A stretch of 43,472 bases of DNA, taken from positions 1-43,472 of the forward strand of contig JBJEFI010000073.1 in assembly GCA_051873875.1 (NCBI GenBank), read 5' to 3'. The stretch comes from JBJEFI01 sp051873875. Its GTDB lineage: Bacteria; Bacillota; Bacilli; Bacillales; Bacillaceae_G. Made by a program: the position numbers and the translations under genes. The notes beneath the pieces are model-generated. The model was not told the origin of the DNA, ran no database searches, and saw nothing but the letters and a program-made list of their open reading frames with translations. Shown one piece after another: positions 25,264-33,147 of this stretch; within the stretch, counting starts at the first letter, position 1, and each line of letters opens with the position of its first letter.

Positions 25264-26259
25264 ATGAAGAAAATCCTTTTACTTTCTCATGATCTTGGTG
25301 GGTTTGATGTCATTTATCCAACGTATACAAGACTAAAAGAATTAGGGGAGCAAGTTCTTCTTTCTTGTGTTGGCCCTGCTGGACAGTTAAAGGGAAATTT
25401 TCAATGTAAGGAAGATGAATTTTTTTCAAAACTAAAAAGTTTGGTTTATAAGAAAAAAGTAAAAGGACTTGTTACGAGTACAAGTCTGCATTCGAAAATA
25501 GAAGTAGAAGCGATTAAATTTTGTAAAGAGCAAGGTGTAAAAACAGTTGCTATTCTTGATTATTGGATAAGTTACGCATGGCGTTTTCGGCTAAATGATG
25601 ATACGTATGTATATCCAGATTATTATATCGTAATGGACCACGTTGCATATGAAGAGGCAATTGCAGCAGGTGTTCCAAAGGAATGCTTAATTATTTTAGG
25701 GCACCCTGGATTAGATAGCATTATTTCCAAAAGTAAGACTAAAGAGATATTACGCAAGGAAGGAGGACCACGTGTTTTATTTTTATCACAGCCAATTTCT
25801 CTCGTATATGGAGATGAAAAAGGCTATACAGAATATACGGTTTTACGAGATTTAGAGAATATGAATCTGGATTATAGTGTTAAATTTCATCCTAAAGAAG
25901 ATGCTATTGTAAGAGAATTATATGAAAAAAGGGAGATAACAGGCTCTCTTTCTCAGTTATTGCCAAGTATTGATTTAGTAGTTGGAATGAGTACGATGGG
26001 AATGCTCCATGCCTGCATTTTTGGTAAACCAACGATAAGCTATCAGCCTGATTTAAAAGGGCGAGATTTTGCAGTTACGAATCGGTTAGGATTAACAAAA
26101 TTATATACGGATTATGAAGAATTAGAGTTGTTTTTTGACCAGTTTCAAAGAGAGCCAGTTATTTACATGAATTCCTTACAGCCTATCAATTCATTTTTGT
26201 GGAGTGACGGAAAATCGACAGAACGAGTTGCTGGATTTATTAAAGGAATATTACAGTGA
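25264..26259 (+). CDS. Unrecognised 331-residue protein, possibly GT-B-like
   Basis: I do not recognise this protein. It has no signal peptide or membrane span. It starts with ILLLSHDLGGFDVIYP, a glycine-rich turn after a first beta strand, and alternating strands and helices follow. In the C-terminal half VKFHPKEDAIVREL and IDLVVGMSTMGMLHACIFGKPTISYQ (shown in parts) recall the donor-side lobe of GT-B enzymes such as TagF-type or LpxB-like transferases. That is weak structural resemblance only. A distinctive LDYWISYAWRF sits near residue 100. The ATG follows GGAGGAAGGAACATGGT. It is monocistronic between the diguanylate cyclase and hpf genes, with no neighbour that tells its job. Confidence 0.75.
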   Translation: MKKILLLSHDLGGFDVIYPTYTRLKELGEQVLLSCVGPAGQLKGNFQCKEDEFFSKLKSLVYKKKVKGLVTSTSLHSKIEVEAIKFCKEQGVKTVAILDYWISYAWRFRLNDDTYVYPDYYIVMDHVAYEEAIAAGVPKECLIILGHPGLDSIISKSKTKEILRKEGGPRVLFLSQPISLVYGDEKGYTEYTVLRDLENMNLDYSVKFHPKEDAIVRELYEKREITGSLSQLLPSIDLVVGMSTMGMLHACIFGKPTISYQPDLKGRDFAVTNRLGLTKLYTDYEELELFFDQFQREPVIYMNSLQPINSFLWSDGKSTERVAGFIKGILQ

Positions 26260-26333
26260 TAAATCATGGGAATTTTTCATATATACCATAGAAGGACATG
26301 ATTAGATAGAAAGAATAAATGAACTTCTTTAGG

Positions 26334-26347
26334 TGAAAGCGTTCACA
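26334..26347 (+). promoter_or_regulatory. Candidate cre (CcpA) site upstream of hpf
   Basis: TGAAAGCGTTCACA fits TGWNANCGNTNWCA at every fixed position. It lies about 20 bases before the putative -35 box of hpf. Binding by CcpA is inferred from consensus only. Confidence 0.45.
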
Positions 26348-26365
26348 TATTTTTCACAATTTATA

Positions 26366-26392
26366 GCAGGAAAAAAAACGTACTTGGCGAAA
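26366..26392 (+). promoter_or_regulatory. Candidate sigma-H promoter of hpf
   Basis: GCAGGAAAA (26366-26374), 11-base spacer, GGCGAAA (26386-26392), close to the SigH pattern RNAGGAWWW-N11-12-RNNGAAT with one mismatch. B. subtilis hpf (yvyD) is known to use SigH and SigB. Confidence 0.45.
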
Positions 26393-26425
26393 TTATTAAG
26401 TATAGGATGAAAGGAGGAGTTCATT

Positions 26426-26974
26426 GTGCGATACATCATTAGAGGAGAAAACATAGAGGTGACTCCAGCAATTAGAGATTACGTAGAGAAAAAAATTAGT
26501 AAGGTAGAAAAATACTTCGACACTCTTCAAGATGCACGTGTGAACTTAAAAGTTTACAATGGGGAGCAAAAACAAAAAATTGAGGTGACGATTCCAAGTT
26601 CTCACGTATTATTACGTGCTGAGGAAACGAATGCTGACTTATATGCGGCAGTCGATTTAGTTGTAGATAAACTAGAAAGACAAATCCGCAAACATAAAAC
26701 AAAAGTAAACCGCAAAATGCGAGAGAAAGGTTCTTTAAAAGAATTTTTCATGAATGTGCAAGAAACAAACGTTGCTGTTTTAGAAGAAGATGATGACGCA
26801 GAAATCGTGCGTACGAAATCATTCGAGTTAAAACCAATGGATGTAGAAGAAGCAATTCTTCAAATGAATATGCTAGGACATAACTTCTTTGTCTTTATGA
26901 ATGGAGAAACTGGGCAAACAAACGTTGTTTATACTCGTAAAGATGGAAGATATGGATTAATCGAAGCAAAATAA
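26426..26974 (+). CDS. hpf: Long-form ribosome hibernation promoting factor
   Basis: A 182-residue long HPF (YvyD). The N-terminal S30AE domain (about residues 1-100) opens YIIRGENIEVTPAIRDYVEKKI and has the basic helix DKLERQIRKHKTKVNRK. The C-terminal dimerisation domain (about 125-182) has VRTKSFELKPMDVEEAILQM (in parts) and FFVFMNGETGQTNVVYTRKDG. It binds the 30S decoding region and pairs 70S ribosomes into 100S dimers in stationary phase or stress. GTG start after GAAAGGAGGAGTTCATT. It has its own promoter and terminator, and secA follows after about 580 bases, as in B. subtilis. Confidence 0.95.
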   Translation: MRYIIRGENIEVTPAIRDYVEKKISKVEKYFDTLQDARVNLKVYNGEQKQKIEVTIPSSHVLLRAEETNADLYAAVDLVVDKLERQIRKHKTKVNRKMREKGSLKEFFMNVQETNVAVLEEDDDAEIVRTKSFELKPMDVEEAILQMNMLGHNFFVFMNGETGQTNVVYTRKDGRYGLIEAK

Positions 26975-26985
26975 TAAATAAAAAT

Positions 26986-27018
26986 AAAGGTTGTCTTCTA
27001 AGTGAAGGCAACCTTTTT
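26986..27018 (+). terminator. hpf terminator
   Basis: AAAGGTTG-t-CTTC pairs with GAAG-g-CAACCTTT, followed by a T-run. Confidence 0.9.
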
Positions 27019-27135
27019 TGTATGTTATAAAGTGTATGTAAACTATTCATAAGTAAAAATTTGCTTTTTTAAAATGAAGTAGATACCTTTTATTTTTCCC
27101 GTTCTAATTGTTATTAAGACTCACCCTACAAAATC

Positions 27136-27212
27136 AGGTATGGTTAAGAGTGATGTCAGTAAGAACTAGATTCGTTTAACTAACCATTAGTATTTTTGCT
27201 GATGGAAGTTGC
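27136..27212 (+). repeat. Structured intergenic repeat R1, copy C
   Basis: GATTCGTTTAACTAACC (27169-27185), then a short hairpin CCATTAG / CTGATGG (27184-27205), then GGAAGTTGC. It has two changes from copies A and D in the 17-base left block. It lies in the 580-base gap between hpf and secA, directly before an R2 repeat. Confidence 0.6.
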
Positions 27213-27412
27213 GTACGAAGACTTTTTTCGATGTCTAGCCTCCAGCTGTCTTTCTCGAGAAATATCACGCCATCCCTTAAAAATTCCAAAGGAAAGAATT
27301 TTTGATGCTGGTGTGAAATTTTATTTGAGAGACTTCTTACAATCTTTCTGACTTCGTTACAAAAGATTGTAACAACCGCCTTGGGTTTTTCTGATAGAGG
27401 TTGTCATCCTTG
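27213..27412 (+). repeat. Structured intergenic repeat R2, copy 1
   Basis: It shares TCCAGCTGTC and TCGAGA near its start, and CTTCG-TACAA, an ACCGC string and GTTTTTCT near its end, with the copy at 32929-33147. Internal inverted segments (TACAATCTTT / AAAGATTGTA) form a hairpin. From memory it belongs to the common Bacillaceae intergenic repeats that open CTAGCTCCAGC and close GCTTGCGCTTTT. Between 27413 and secA (27556) no clear promoter was found. Confidence 0.55.
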
Positions 27413-27555
27413 ACGTACTAATGTAAAATTGAACTATTAATTCACTTATAATAGGAAATAGAAAGTAGTGAACATTTCCTTCATAAAATAAAAAACGAGC
27501 ACTCATTGGTGAGCTATTAGTTTGCTAATTTTGCCTAAAGAGGAGATTGTGAAAT

Positions 27556-30072
27556 ATGCTAGGAGCATTAAAAAAATTATTTGATCCAAATCAACGTTCA
27601 TTAAATCGCTATGAAAAAGCGGTAGAAAAAATTGAAGCACTAGCTCCTGAATTTGAAAAGCTAAGTGATGGAGAATTACGTGAGAAAACAGATGAGTTTC
27701 GTTCTCGTCTAGCAAACGGAGAATCATTAGATGACCTTTTACCAGAAGCGTTTGCTACTGTTCGTGAAGCAGCAACTCGTGTATTAGGACAACGGCATTA
27801 TCCTGTTCAGTTAATGGGGGGAATGGCTTTACATGAAGGGAATATTTCCGAGATGAAAACAGGGGAAGGTAAAACATTGACATCTACACTTCCTGTTTAC
27901 TTAAATGCCCTTTCTGGCGAAGGTGTTCATGTTGTAACAGTCAATGAATATTTAGCTCATCGTGATGCAACTGAAATGGGACAAATATATGAATTTTTAG
28001 GATTAAAAGTAGGTTTGAACTTAAATAGTTTAGATCGTGAAGAAAAGAAAATTGCGTACGCAGCAGACGTAACATATAGCACAAATAACGAACTAGGTTT
28101 TGACTATTTACGTGATAACATGGTTATTTACAAAGAGCAAATGGTACAACGCCCATTAAACTTTGCGATTATTGATGAGGTTGACTCTATCTTAATTGAT
28201 GAAGCTCGTACGCCATTGATTATTTCTGGACAAGCAAATAAATCAGCAATGTTATATATTCATGCTAATGCATTTGTACGAATCTTAAAGAAAGACGAAG
28301 ATTATACGTACGATGAAAAAACAAAAGCCGTTCTTTTAACAGAAGAAGGGATGAATAAAGTAGAGCGTGCCTTTAACATCGAAAACTTATTTGATGTAAA
28401 GAATGTTACATTAAATCATCACATCAATATGGCATTACGTGCTCATGTTGTTATGCATCGTGATGTTGATTATGTTGTACAAGATGGTGAAGTTGTAATC
28501 GTTGACCAATTTACAGGTCGTTTAATGAAGGGGCGTCGTTATAGCGAAGGTTTACACCAAGCAATTGAAGCGAAAGAAAATTTAGATATTCAAAACGAGA
28601 GTATGACACTGGCAACAATTACATTCCAGAACTACTTCCGTATGTACAAAAAGCTGGCTGGTATGACAGGTACAGCGAAAACAGAGGAAGAAGAATTCCG
28701 TAACATTTATAACATGCAAGTTATCGTTATTCCAACGAATAAACCAATTGCTCGTGATGATCGTCCTGATTTAGTCTTTAAATCAATGGAAGGTAAATAT
28801 ATGGCAGTGGTAAATGACATTGTAGAACGTCATAAAAAAGGACAACCAGTACTTGTTGGTACAGTTGCTATCGAAACATCTGAATTAATTTCAAAAATCT
28901 TAAGTAAAAAAGGCGTTCGTCATGAAGTATTAAATGCGAAAAACCATGAACGTGAAGCACAAATCATCATGAATGCTGGTCAAAAAGGTGCTGTAACAAT
29001 TGCGACAAACATGGCTGGACGTGGTACAGATATTAAACTTGGCGAAGGTGTTCGTGAAGCTGGTGGTTTATGCGTTATCGGTACAGAGCGTCATGAGAGT
29101 CGTCGTATTGATAATCAGTTACGTGGTCGTTCTGGTCGTCAAGGAGACCCTGGTGTGACACAATTCTATTTATCAATGGAAGATGAATTAATGCGTCGTT
29201 TCGGTTCTGATAATATGAAAGCAATGATGGATCGCCTTGGAATGGAAGATGATCAACCAATTGAAAGTAAAATGGTTTCAAAAGCTGTTGAATCTGCACA
29301 AAAACGTGTAGAGGGTAACAACTTTGATGCACGTAAACAATTATTACAATATGACGATGTATTACGTCAACAACGTGAAGTTATTTATAAGCAACGTTTT
29401 GAAGTATTAGATGGTGAAAACTTACGCCCTGTTATTGAAAAAATGATTGAAGCAGCAATTAAACGTATGGTGGCGCAATATACACCAGATGCAGAGATTC
29501 CAGAAGACTGGAATATCAAAGGCTTAGTAGAAGTAATTGAAGCAAATATTCTTCCTGTAGGCATTGTTTCTGAAGATGACTTACGTCGTTTAGATCCTGA
29601 GGAAATGGTTGAATTAATTACTGAAAAAGCAAAAGAACAATACGATTATAAAGAAAGCCAATTAACATGGGATCAAATTCGTGAGTTCGAAAAAGTGGTT
29701 GTTTTACGTGTGGTTGATTCAAAATGGATGGAACATATCGATGCAATGGAGCATTTACGTGAAGGAATTCATTTACGTGCATACGGTCAAATTGATCCAT
29801 TACGTGAATACCAATTTGAAGGGTTCAACATGTTTGAAAATATGATTGCGACAATCGAATTAGAAGTAGCACGTTACATGATGAAATCAGAAATTGAAGA
29901 AAATGTTCAACGTGAAGAAGTAGCACAAGGTGAAGCAATTCATGCAAGTGCTGGTGAACATAAAGAAATGAAGAAAAAACCGGTTGAGAAAAAAGAAGAA
30001 ATCGGCCGTAATCAGCCATGTCCTTGTGGAAGTGGTAAGAAATATAAAAACTGCCACGGTGCAATTTCTTAA
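27556..30072 (+). CDS. secA: Preprotein translocase ATPase SecA
   Basis: An 838-residue SecA, the ATPase that drives unfolded preproteins through SecYEG. Seen are the first nucleotide-binding fold with MKTGEGKTLTSTLP (about residue 100), DEVDSILIDEARTPLIISG, the preprotein crosslinking region (about 225-370), the second fold with LVGTVAIETSE, GRGTDIKLGEGV and LRGRSGRQGDPG, the helical scaffold, and the zinc-binding tail with NQPCPCGSGKKYKNCHG, which contacts SecB or phospholipids. Length is that of B. subtilis SecA (841). Start after AAAGAGGAGATTGTGAAAT. prfB follows after a hairpin, the usual secA-prfB order. Confidence 0.98.
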   Translation: MLGALKKLFDPNQRSLNRYEKAVEKIEALAPEFEKLSDGELREKTDEFRSRLANGESLDDLLPEAFATVREAATRVLGQRHYPVQLMGGMALHEGNISEMKTGEGKTLTSTLPVYLNALSGEGVHVVTVNEYLAHRDATEMGQIYEFLGLKVGLNLNSLDREEKKIAYAADVTYSTNNELGFDYLRDNMVIYKEQMVQRPLNFAIIDEVDSILIDEARTPLIISGQANKSAMLYIHANAFVRILKKDEDYTYDEKTKAVLLTEEGMNKVERAFNIENLFDVKNVTLNHHINMALRAHVVMHRDVDYVVQDGEVVIVDQFTGRLMKGRRYSEGLHQAIEAKENLDIQNESMTLATITFQNYFRMYKKLAGMTGTAKTEEEEFRNIYNMQVIVIPTNKPIARDDRPDLVFKSMEGKYMAVVNDIVERHKKGQPVLVGTVAIETSELISKILSKKGVRHEVLNAKNHEREAQIIMNAGQKGAVTIATNMAGRGTDIKLGEGVREAGGLCVIGTERHESRRIDNQLRGRSGRQGDPGVTQFYLSMEDELMRRFGSDNMKAMMDRLGMEDDQPIESKMVSKAVESAQKRVEGNNFDARKQLLQYDDVLRQQREVIYKQRFEVLDGENLRPVIEKMIEAAIKRMVAQYTPDAEIPEDWNIKGLVEVIEANILPVGIVSEDDLRRLDPEEMVELITEKAKEQYDYKESQLTWDQIREFEKVVVLRVVDSKWMEHIDAMEHLREGIHLRAYGQIDPLREYQFEGFNMFENMIATIELEVARYMMKSEIEENVQREEVAQGEAIHASAGEHKEMKKKPVEKKEEIGRNQPCPCGSGKKYKNCHGAIS

Positions 30073-30114
30073 TCTATTGACATATCGGTTATAATAAATG
30101 TAGATATACATGGT

Positions 30115-30148
30115 AGGGATAAGGGAGTATTTCCTTATCTCTATTTTT
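30115..30148 (+). terminator. Terminator or attenuator between secA and prfB
   Basis: GATAAGG (30118-30124) pairs with CCTTATC (30133-30139), extended by three outer pairs, with ATTTTTG behind. It may reduce rather than stop readthrough into prfB. Confidence 0.55.
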
Positions 30149-30229
30149 GTAAAAGAAAAAAGGAAGAGAATATCTTTTTTCAAAAAAGGATTTATGTTTT
30201 TCTCTTTTTAGATGAACGGAGGAATGAAC

Positions 30230-31327
30230 ATGGAAATGGCAGAAATTCGTCAAGAGCTAGAACGCATCGAAACACGTTTGGACGATTTTCGTGGCTCATT
30301 GAATTTAGAAGAAAAGGAAAATCGAATTGCTGAACTTGAAGATTTCATGACAGATCCAACTTTTTGGGATGACCAAAAGGCTGCCCAAGGGATTATTAAT
30401 GAATTAAATGGGTTAAAGGATGCAGCAGGTCGTTTTCATGAGTTACATGACACATATGAAAACTTAGAAATGACATTTGAATTGTTAAAAGAAGAACAAG
30501 ATGCTGATTTACAAGAAGAGCTAGTTTCAGAGTTAAAGCAACTAATCGAAGCAATGAACGAATTTGAATTAGAATTGTTATTAAGTGATCCTTATGATAA
30601 AAATAACGCTATTTTAGAGTTACACCCTGGTGCTGGTGGAACAGAGTCACAAGACTGGGGACAAATGCTTCTTCGTATGTATACACGATGGGCAGAGAAA
30701 CGTGGTTTTAAAGTAGAGACATTAGATTACTTACCAGGTGATGAAGCTGGGATTAAGAGTGTTACGTTATTAATTAAAGGTCATAATGCGTACGGTTATT
30801 TAAAAGCAGAGAAAGGGGTACATCGTCTTGTTCGTATTTCTCCTTTTGATGCATCTGGTCGTCGTCACACGTCTTTCGTTTCATGTGATGTAATGCCAGA
30901 ATTCGATGATAGTATTGAAATTGATATTCGTACGGAAGATTTAAAAATTGATACGTATCGTGCAAGCGGTGCAGGTGGACAGCATATCAATACAACTGAC
31001 TCTGCTGTTCGTATTACCCATGTTCCAACAAACACAGTTGTTACGTGCCAAACGGAGCGTTCACAAATTAAAAACCGCGAACAAGCAATGAAAATGTTAA
31101 AAGCAAAATTATATCAAAAGAAATTAGATGAACAACAAGCAGAATTAGATGAAATTCGTGGAGAGCAAAAAGAAATTGGCTGGGGTAGTCAAATTCGCTC
31201 TTATGTATTCCATCCGTATTCAATGGTTAAAGATCATCGTACAAATACAGAAACAGGGAATGTGCAAGCTGTGATGGATGGCGATATTGATTTATTTATC
31301 GATGCATATTTACGTTCACGTATTTAA
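30230..31327 (+). CDS. prfB: Peptide chain release factor 2, without programmed frameshift
   Basis: RF2 of 365 residues, reading UGA and UAA stop codons. The tripeptide anticodon SPF is in RISPFDASGRR and the catalytic GGQ in ASGAGGQHINTT. The start is the ATG at 30230, with GGAGG 7 bases upstream; an in-frame ATG at 30212 has no such site. Most bacteria interrupt prfB with an in-frame UGA after about 25 codons that needs a +1 shift. Here codons 21-26 read CGT GGC TCA TTG AAT TTA with no stop, and the internal Shine-Dalgarno (AGGGGG) is absent too. The protein still aligns through this point with B. subtilis RF2. Confidence 0.96.
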   Translation: MEMAEIRQELERIETRLDDFRGSLNLEEKENRIAELEDFMTDPTFWDDQKAAQGIINELNGLKDAAGRFHELHDTYENLEMTFELLKEEQDADLQEELVSELKQLIEAMNEFELELLLSDPYDKNNAILELHPGAGGTESQDWGQMLLRMYTRWAEKRGFKVETLDYLPGDEAGIKSVTLLIKGHNAYGYLKAEKGVHRLVRISPFDASGRRHTSFVSCDVMPEFDDSIEIDIRTEDLKIDTYRASGAGGQHINTTDSAVRITHVPTNTVVTCQTERSQIKNREQAMKMLKAKLYQKKLDEQQAELDEIRGEQKEIGWGSQIRSYVFHPYSMVKDHRTNTETGNVQAVMDGDIDLFIDAYLRSRI

Positions 31328-31349
31328 AAAAGAAGCGGATATATGATAG

Positions 31350-31386
31350 TAATCACACGCTTTCAATGAAAGTGTGTGATTTTTTG
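31350..31386 (+). terminator. prfB terminator
   Basis: A 14-bp stem AATCACACGCTTTC / GAAAGTGTGTGATT (one G-U pair) with a 3-base loop and a T-run. Confidence 0.9.
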
Positions 31387-31431
31387 TGAAAAAATATTGT
31401 TGAGTGAAGATGTAGGAGGATTTTAAGAAGT

Positions 31432-32280
31432 ATGAGTTTTATTCCAGTTAAATATCACAAAATAGCAGAATACATATATGTTCTAATAGGATCTGTTTTT
31501 GTCGCATTAGCTTTTAATGCATGTTTACTACCAAATGGTGTTGCCTCAGGTGGTTTTTCAGGGTTAAGTACAATTTTATTTGAAGTATTTGGATGGGAAC
31601 CAGCTTTTGTACAGTGGGCATTAAATATTCCGTTATTCGCTGCTGGATGGTACATTTTAGGTGGCCGTTTTGCAATGAAGACATTAGTAGGTACGTTTTT
31701 CTTACCATTTGTGATTTTTTTAACGAGAAATATTGATCCTTGGACAACAGATCCATTGTTAGGTTCTATTTTTGGTGGTATTACAATTGGGATTGGGTTA
31801 GGAATTATTTTTAGAGGAAATGGTTCAACAGGTGGTACAGATTTATTAGCACAAATTTTAAATAAATATACGAATATTTCTTTAGGAATGAGTGTGGCTA
31901 TTTTAGATGGGGTTGTTGTATTATTATCAGCGCTTTTATTAAGTATGGAAAATGGAATGTACGCCCTTGTTGCATTATTTATTACAAGTAAAACAATCGA
32001 TTTCGTTCAAGTAGGTCCAGGTACATCAAAAATGACACTTGTTATTACGAATAAACCAGATGAAGTGAAGGCTGGTATTTTTAAAGAAGTAAATCGTGGT
32101 GTAACACGTGTAAGTGGGTATGGTGGTTATACGGATAGTGAACGTCCAATTTTAATGTGTGTAGTGGAGCAATCAGAGTTCACAAAGTTGAAACAAATTG
32201 TTAAAAGTATTGATGCTTCTGCATTTGTCGTCGTTTTAGATGCAAATGAAGTTGTAGGGGAAGGATTTAAAACTGCTTAA
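31432..32280 (+). CDS. yvjA: YitT-family membrane protein (YvjA-like)
   Basis: A 282-residue protein with five or six membrane segments (for example IYVLIGSVFVALAFNACLL, FGGITIGIGLGIIFRGNG in parts, VAILDGVVVLLSALLL) making the YitT/DUF161 region to about residue 200. A soluble DUF2179 domain follows with MTLVITNKPDEVKAGIF and RGVTRVSGYGGYT. Function in this family is not established. B. subtilis YvjA sits in the same place between prfB and cccB, which is why I use that name. Start after GTAGGAGGATTTTAAGAAGT. Confidence 0.88.
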   Translation: MSFIPVKYHKIAEYIYVLIGSVFVALAFNACLLPNGVASGGFSGLSTILFEVFGWEPAFVQWALNIPLFAAGWYILGGRFAMKTLVGTFFLPFVIFLTRNIDPWTTDPLLGSIFGGITIGIGLGIIFRGNGSTGGTDLLAQILNKYTNISLGMSVAILDGVVVLLSALLLSMENGMYALVALFITSKTIDFVQVGPGTSKMTLVITNKPDEVKAGIFKEVNRGVTRVSGYGGYTDSERPILMCVVEQSEFTKLKQIVKSIDASAFVVVLDANEVVGEGFKTA

Positions 32281-32355
32281 ATTTAGAAAGTGGCGTATAC
32301 TGTAATTGTGTAAGTTTATTCTAAATATTCCGTTTAATCAAAGGGAGTGGAGAAG

Positions 32356-32676
32356 ATGAAAAAGCAATTACTTATATTGGGGACAGTAGCTGTTTTTGCA
32401 CTAGCTGGTTGTGGCAAATCTAGTGACTCAGGCTCGAAGAATTCTTCAGCAGCACCAGATGGTGAAAAAATTGTTCAACAAACATGCGCAGGCTGTCATG
32501 GTGGAAACTTAGAAGGTGCATCAGGGCCTGCTTTGGATAAAGTCGGTGGCAAACTATCAAAAGACCAAATTTTAGAAGTACTGAAAAATGGTCAAAATGG
32601 TGGTAAAATGCCAGCTGGCTTAGTTTCCGATGAGGATGCGGAGGCAGTTGCTAAATACTTATCAGAGAAAAAATAA
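32356..32676 (+). CDS. cccB: Membrane-anchored lipoprotein cytochrome c-551
   Basis: A 106-residue small c-type cytochrome carrying electrons outside the membrane. The signal peptide ends in the lipobox FALAGC, so the cysteine would be lipidated. A short serine-rich linker follows, then one heme-binding CAGCH (QQTCAGCHGGNLEG) with the axial methionine in GGKMPAGLVS. Length is as B. subtilis CccB (112). I chose the ATG at 32356, which has AAGGGAG 8 bases before it; the frame is open to a GTG at 32347. It lies downstream of yvjA, as in B. subtilis, and carries its own terminator. Confidence 0.95.
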   Translation: MKKQLLILGTVAVFALAGCGKSSDSGSKNSSAAPDGEKIVQQTCAGCHGGNLEGASGPALDKVGGKLSKDQILEVLKNGQNGGKMPAGLVSDEDAEAVAKYLSEKK

Positions 32677-32680
32677 ACGA

Positions 32681-32716
32681 AAAATAGACATACAGTTTTG
32701 TATGTCTATTTTTTAT
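32681..32716 (+). terminator. cccB terminator
   Basis: A perfect 13-bp stem (AAAATAGACATAC / GTATGTCTATTTT) with a 6-base loop. Confidence 0.9.
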
Positions 32717-32756
32717 ACAATAAATAAATCTAGTTAAGTAATGAAGAGATTCTAGC

Positions 32757-32788
32757 AAAAAAGCCACTTAAGAGAGCGGCTTTTTTGC
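32757..32788. terminator. Second terminator, probably also for the leftward two-component operon
   Basis: AAAAAAGCC (32757-32765) pairs with GGCTTTTTT (32778-32786). It is symmetric, with A- and T-runs, so it can serve either strand. Part of it is duplicated past the N gap. Confidence 0.6.
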
Positions 32789-32828
32789 CTAGAAATTACG
32801 AGATAATGAAAGTATCGTTTGTAGTTTT

Positions 32829-32928
32829 NNNNNNNNNNNNNNNNNNNNNNNNNNNNNNNNNNNNNNNNNNNNNNNNNNNNNNNNNNNNNNNNNNNNNNNN
32901 NNNNNNNNNNNNNNNNNNNNNNNNNNNN
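32829..32928. other. Assembly gap 2 (100 N), flanked by a 55-base duplication
   Basis: The 55 bases before the N run (32774-32828) are identical to the 55 bases after it (32929-32983). This is the mark of two contigs that overlap by one k-mer and were joined with a placeholder. Confidence 0.9.
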
Positions 32929-33147
32929 GAGCGGCTTTTTTGCCTAGAAATTACGAGATAATGAAAGTATCGTTTGTAGTTTTCTATTTCTAACTTCCAG
33001 CTGTCCTCTTCGAGACGTTTCACATTAGCACCAAAAGTCCAAGAACAGGACTTTCAGCACTAATGCTCCAACGCTTGTCAGAGGACTACTTTCATTATCT
33101 CTTGCTTCGCTACAAGATAATGAAAGTACCGCTTGCAGTTTTTCTAG
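32929..33147 (+). repeat. Structured intergenic repeat R2, copy 2
   Basis: A nested stem-loop element. An outer direct repeat AGATAATGAAAGTA occurs at 32956-32969 and 33115-33128. A perfect 14-bp hairpin is formed by 33087-33100 with 33115-33128. GTCCTC near 33003 pairs with GAGGAC at 33081-33086, and AGTCC / GGACT form an inner loop near 33040. It shares TCCAGCTGTC and the closing CCGCTTG-GTTTTTCT frame with copy 1. It lies between cccB and the histidine kinase gene, whose stop is at its right edge. Confidence 0.6.

Noticed and set aside
32774..32983. A biological tandem repeat of 55 bases
   Set aside because: The same exact length at two unrelated gaps shows that it comes from assembly overlap.
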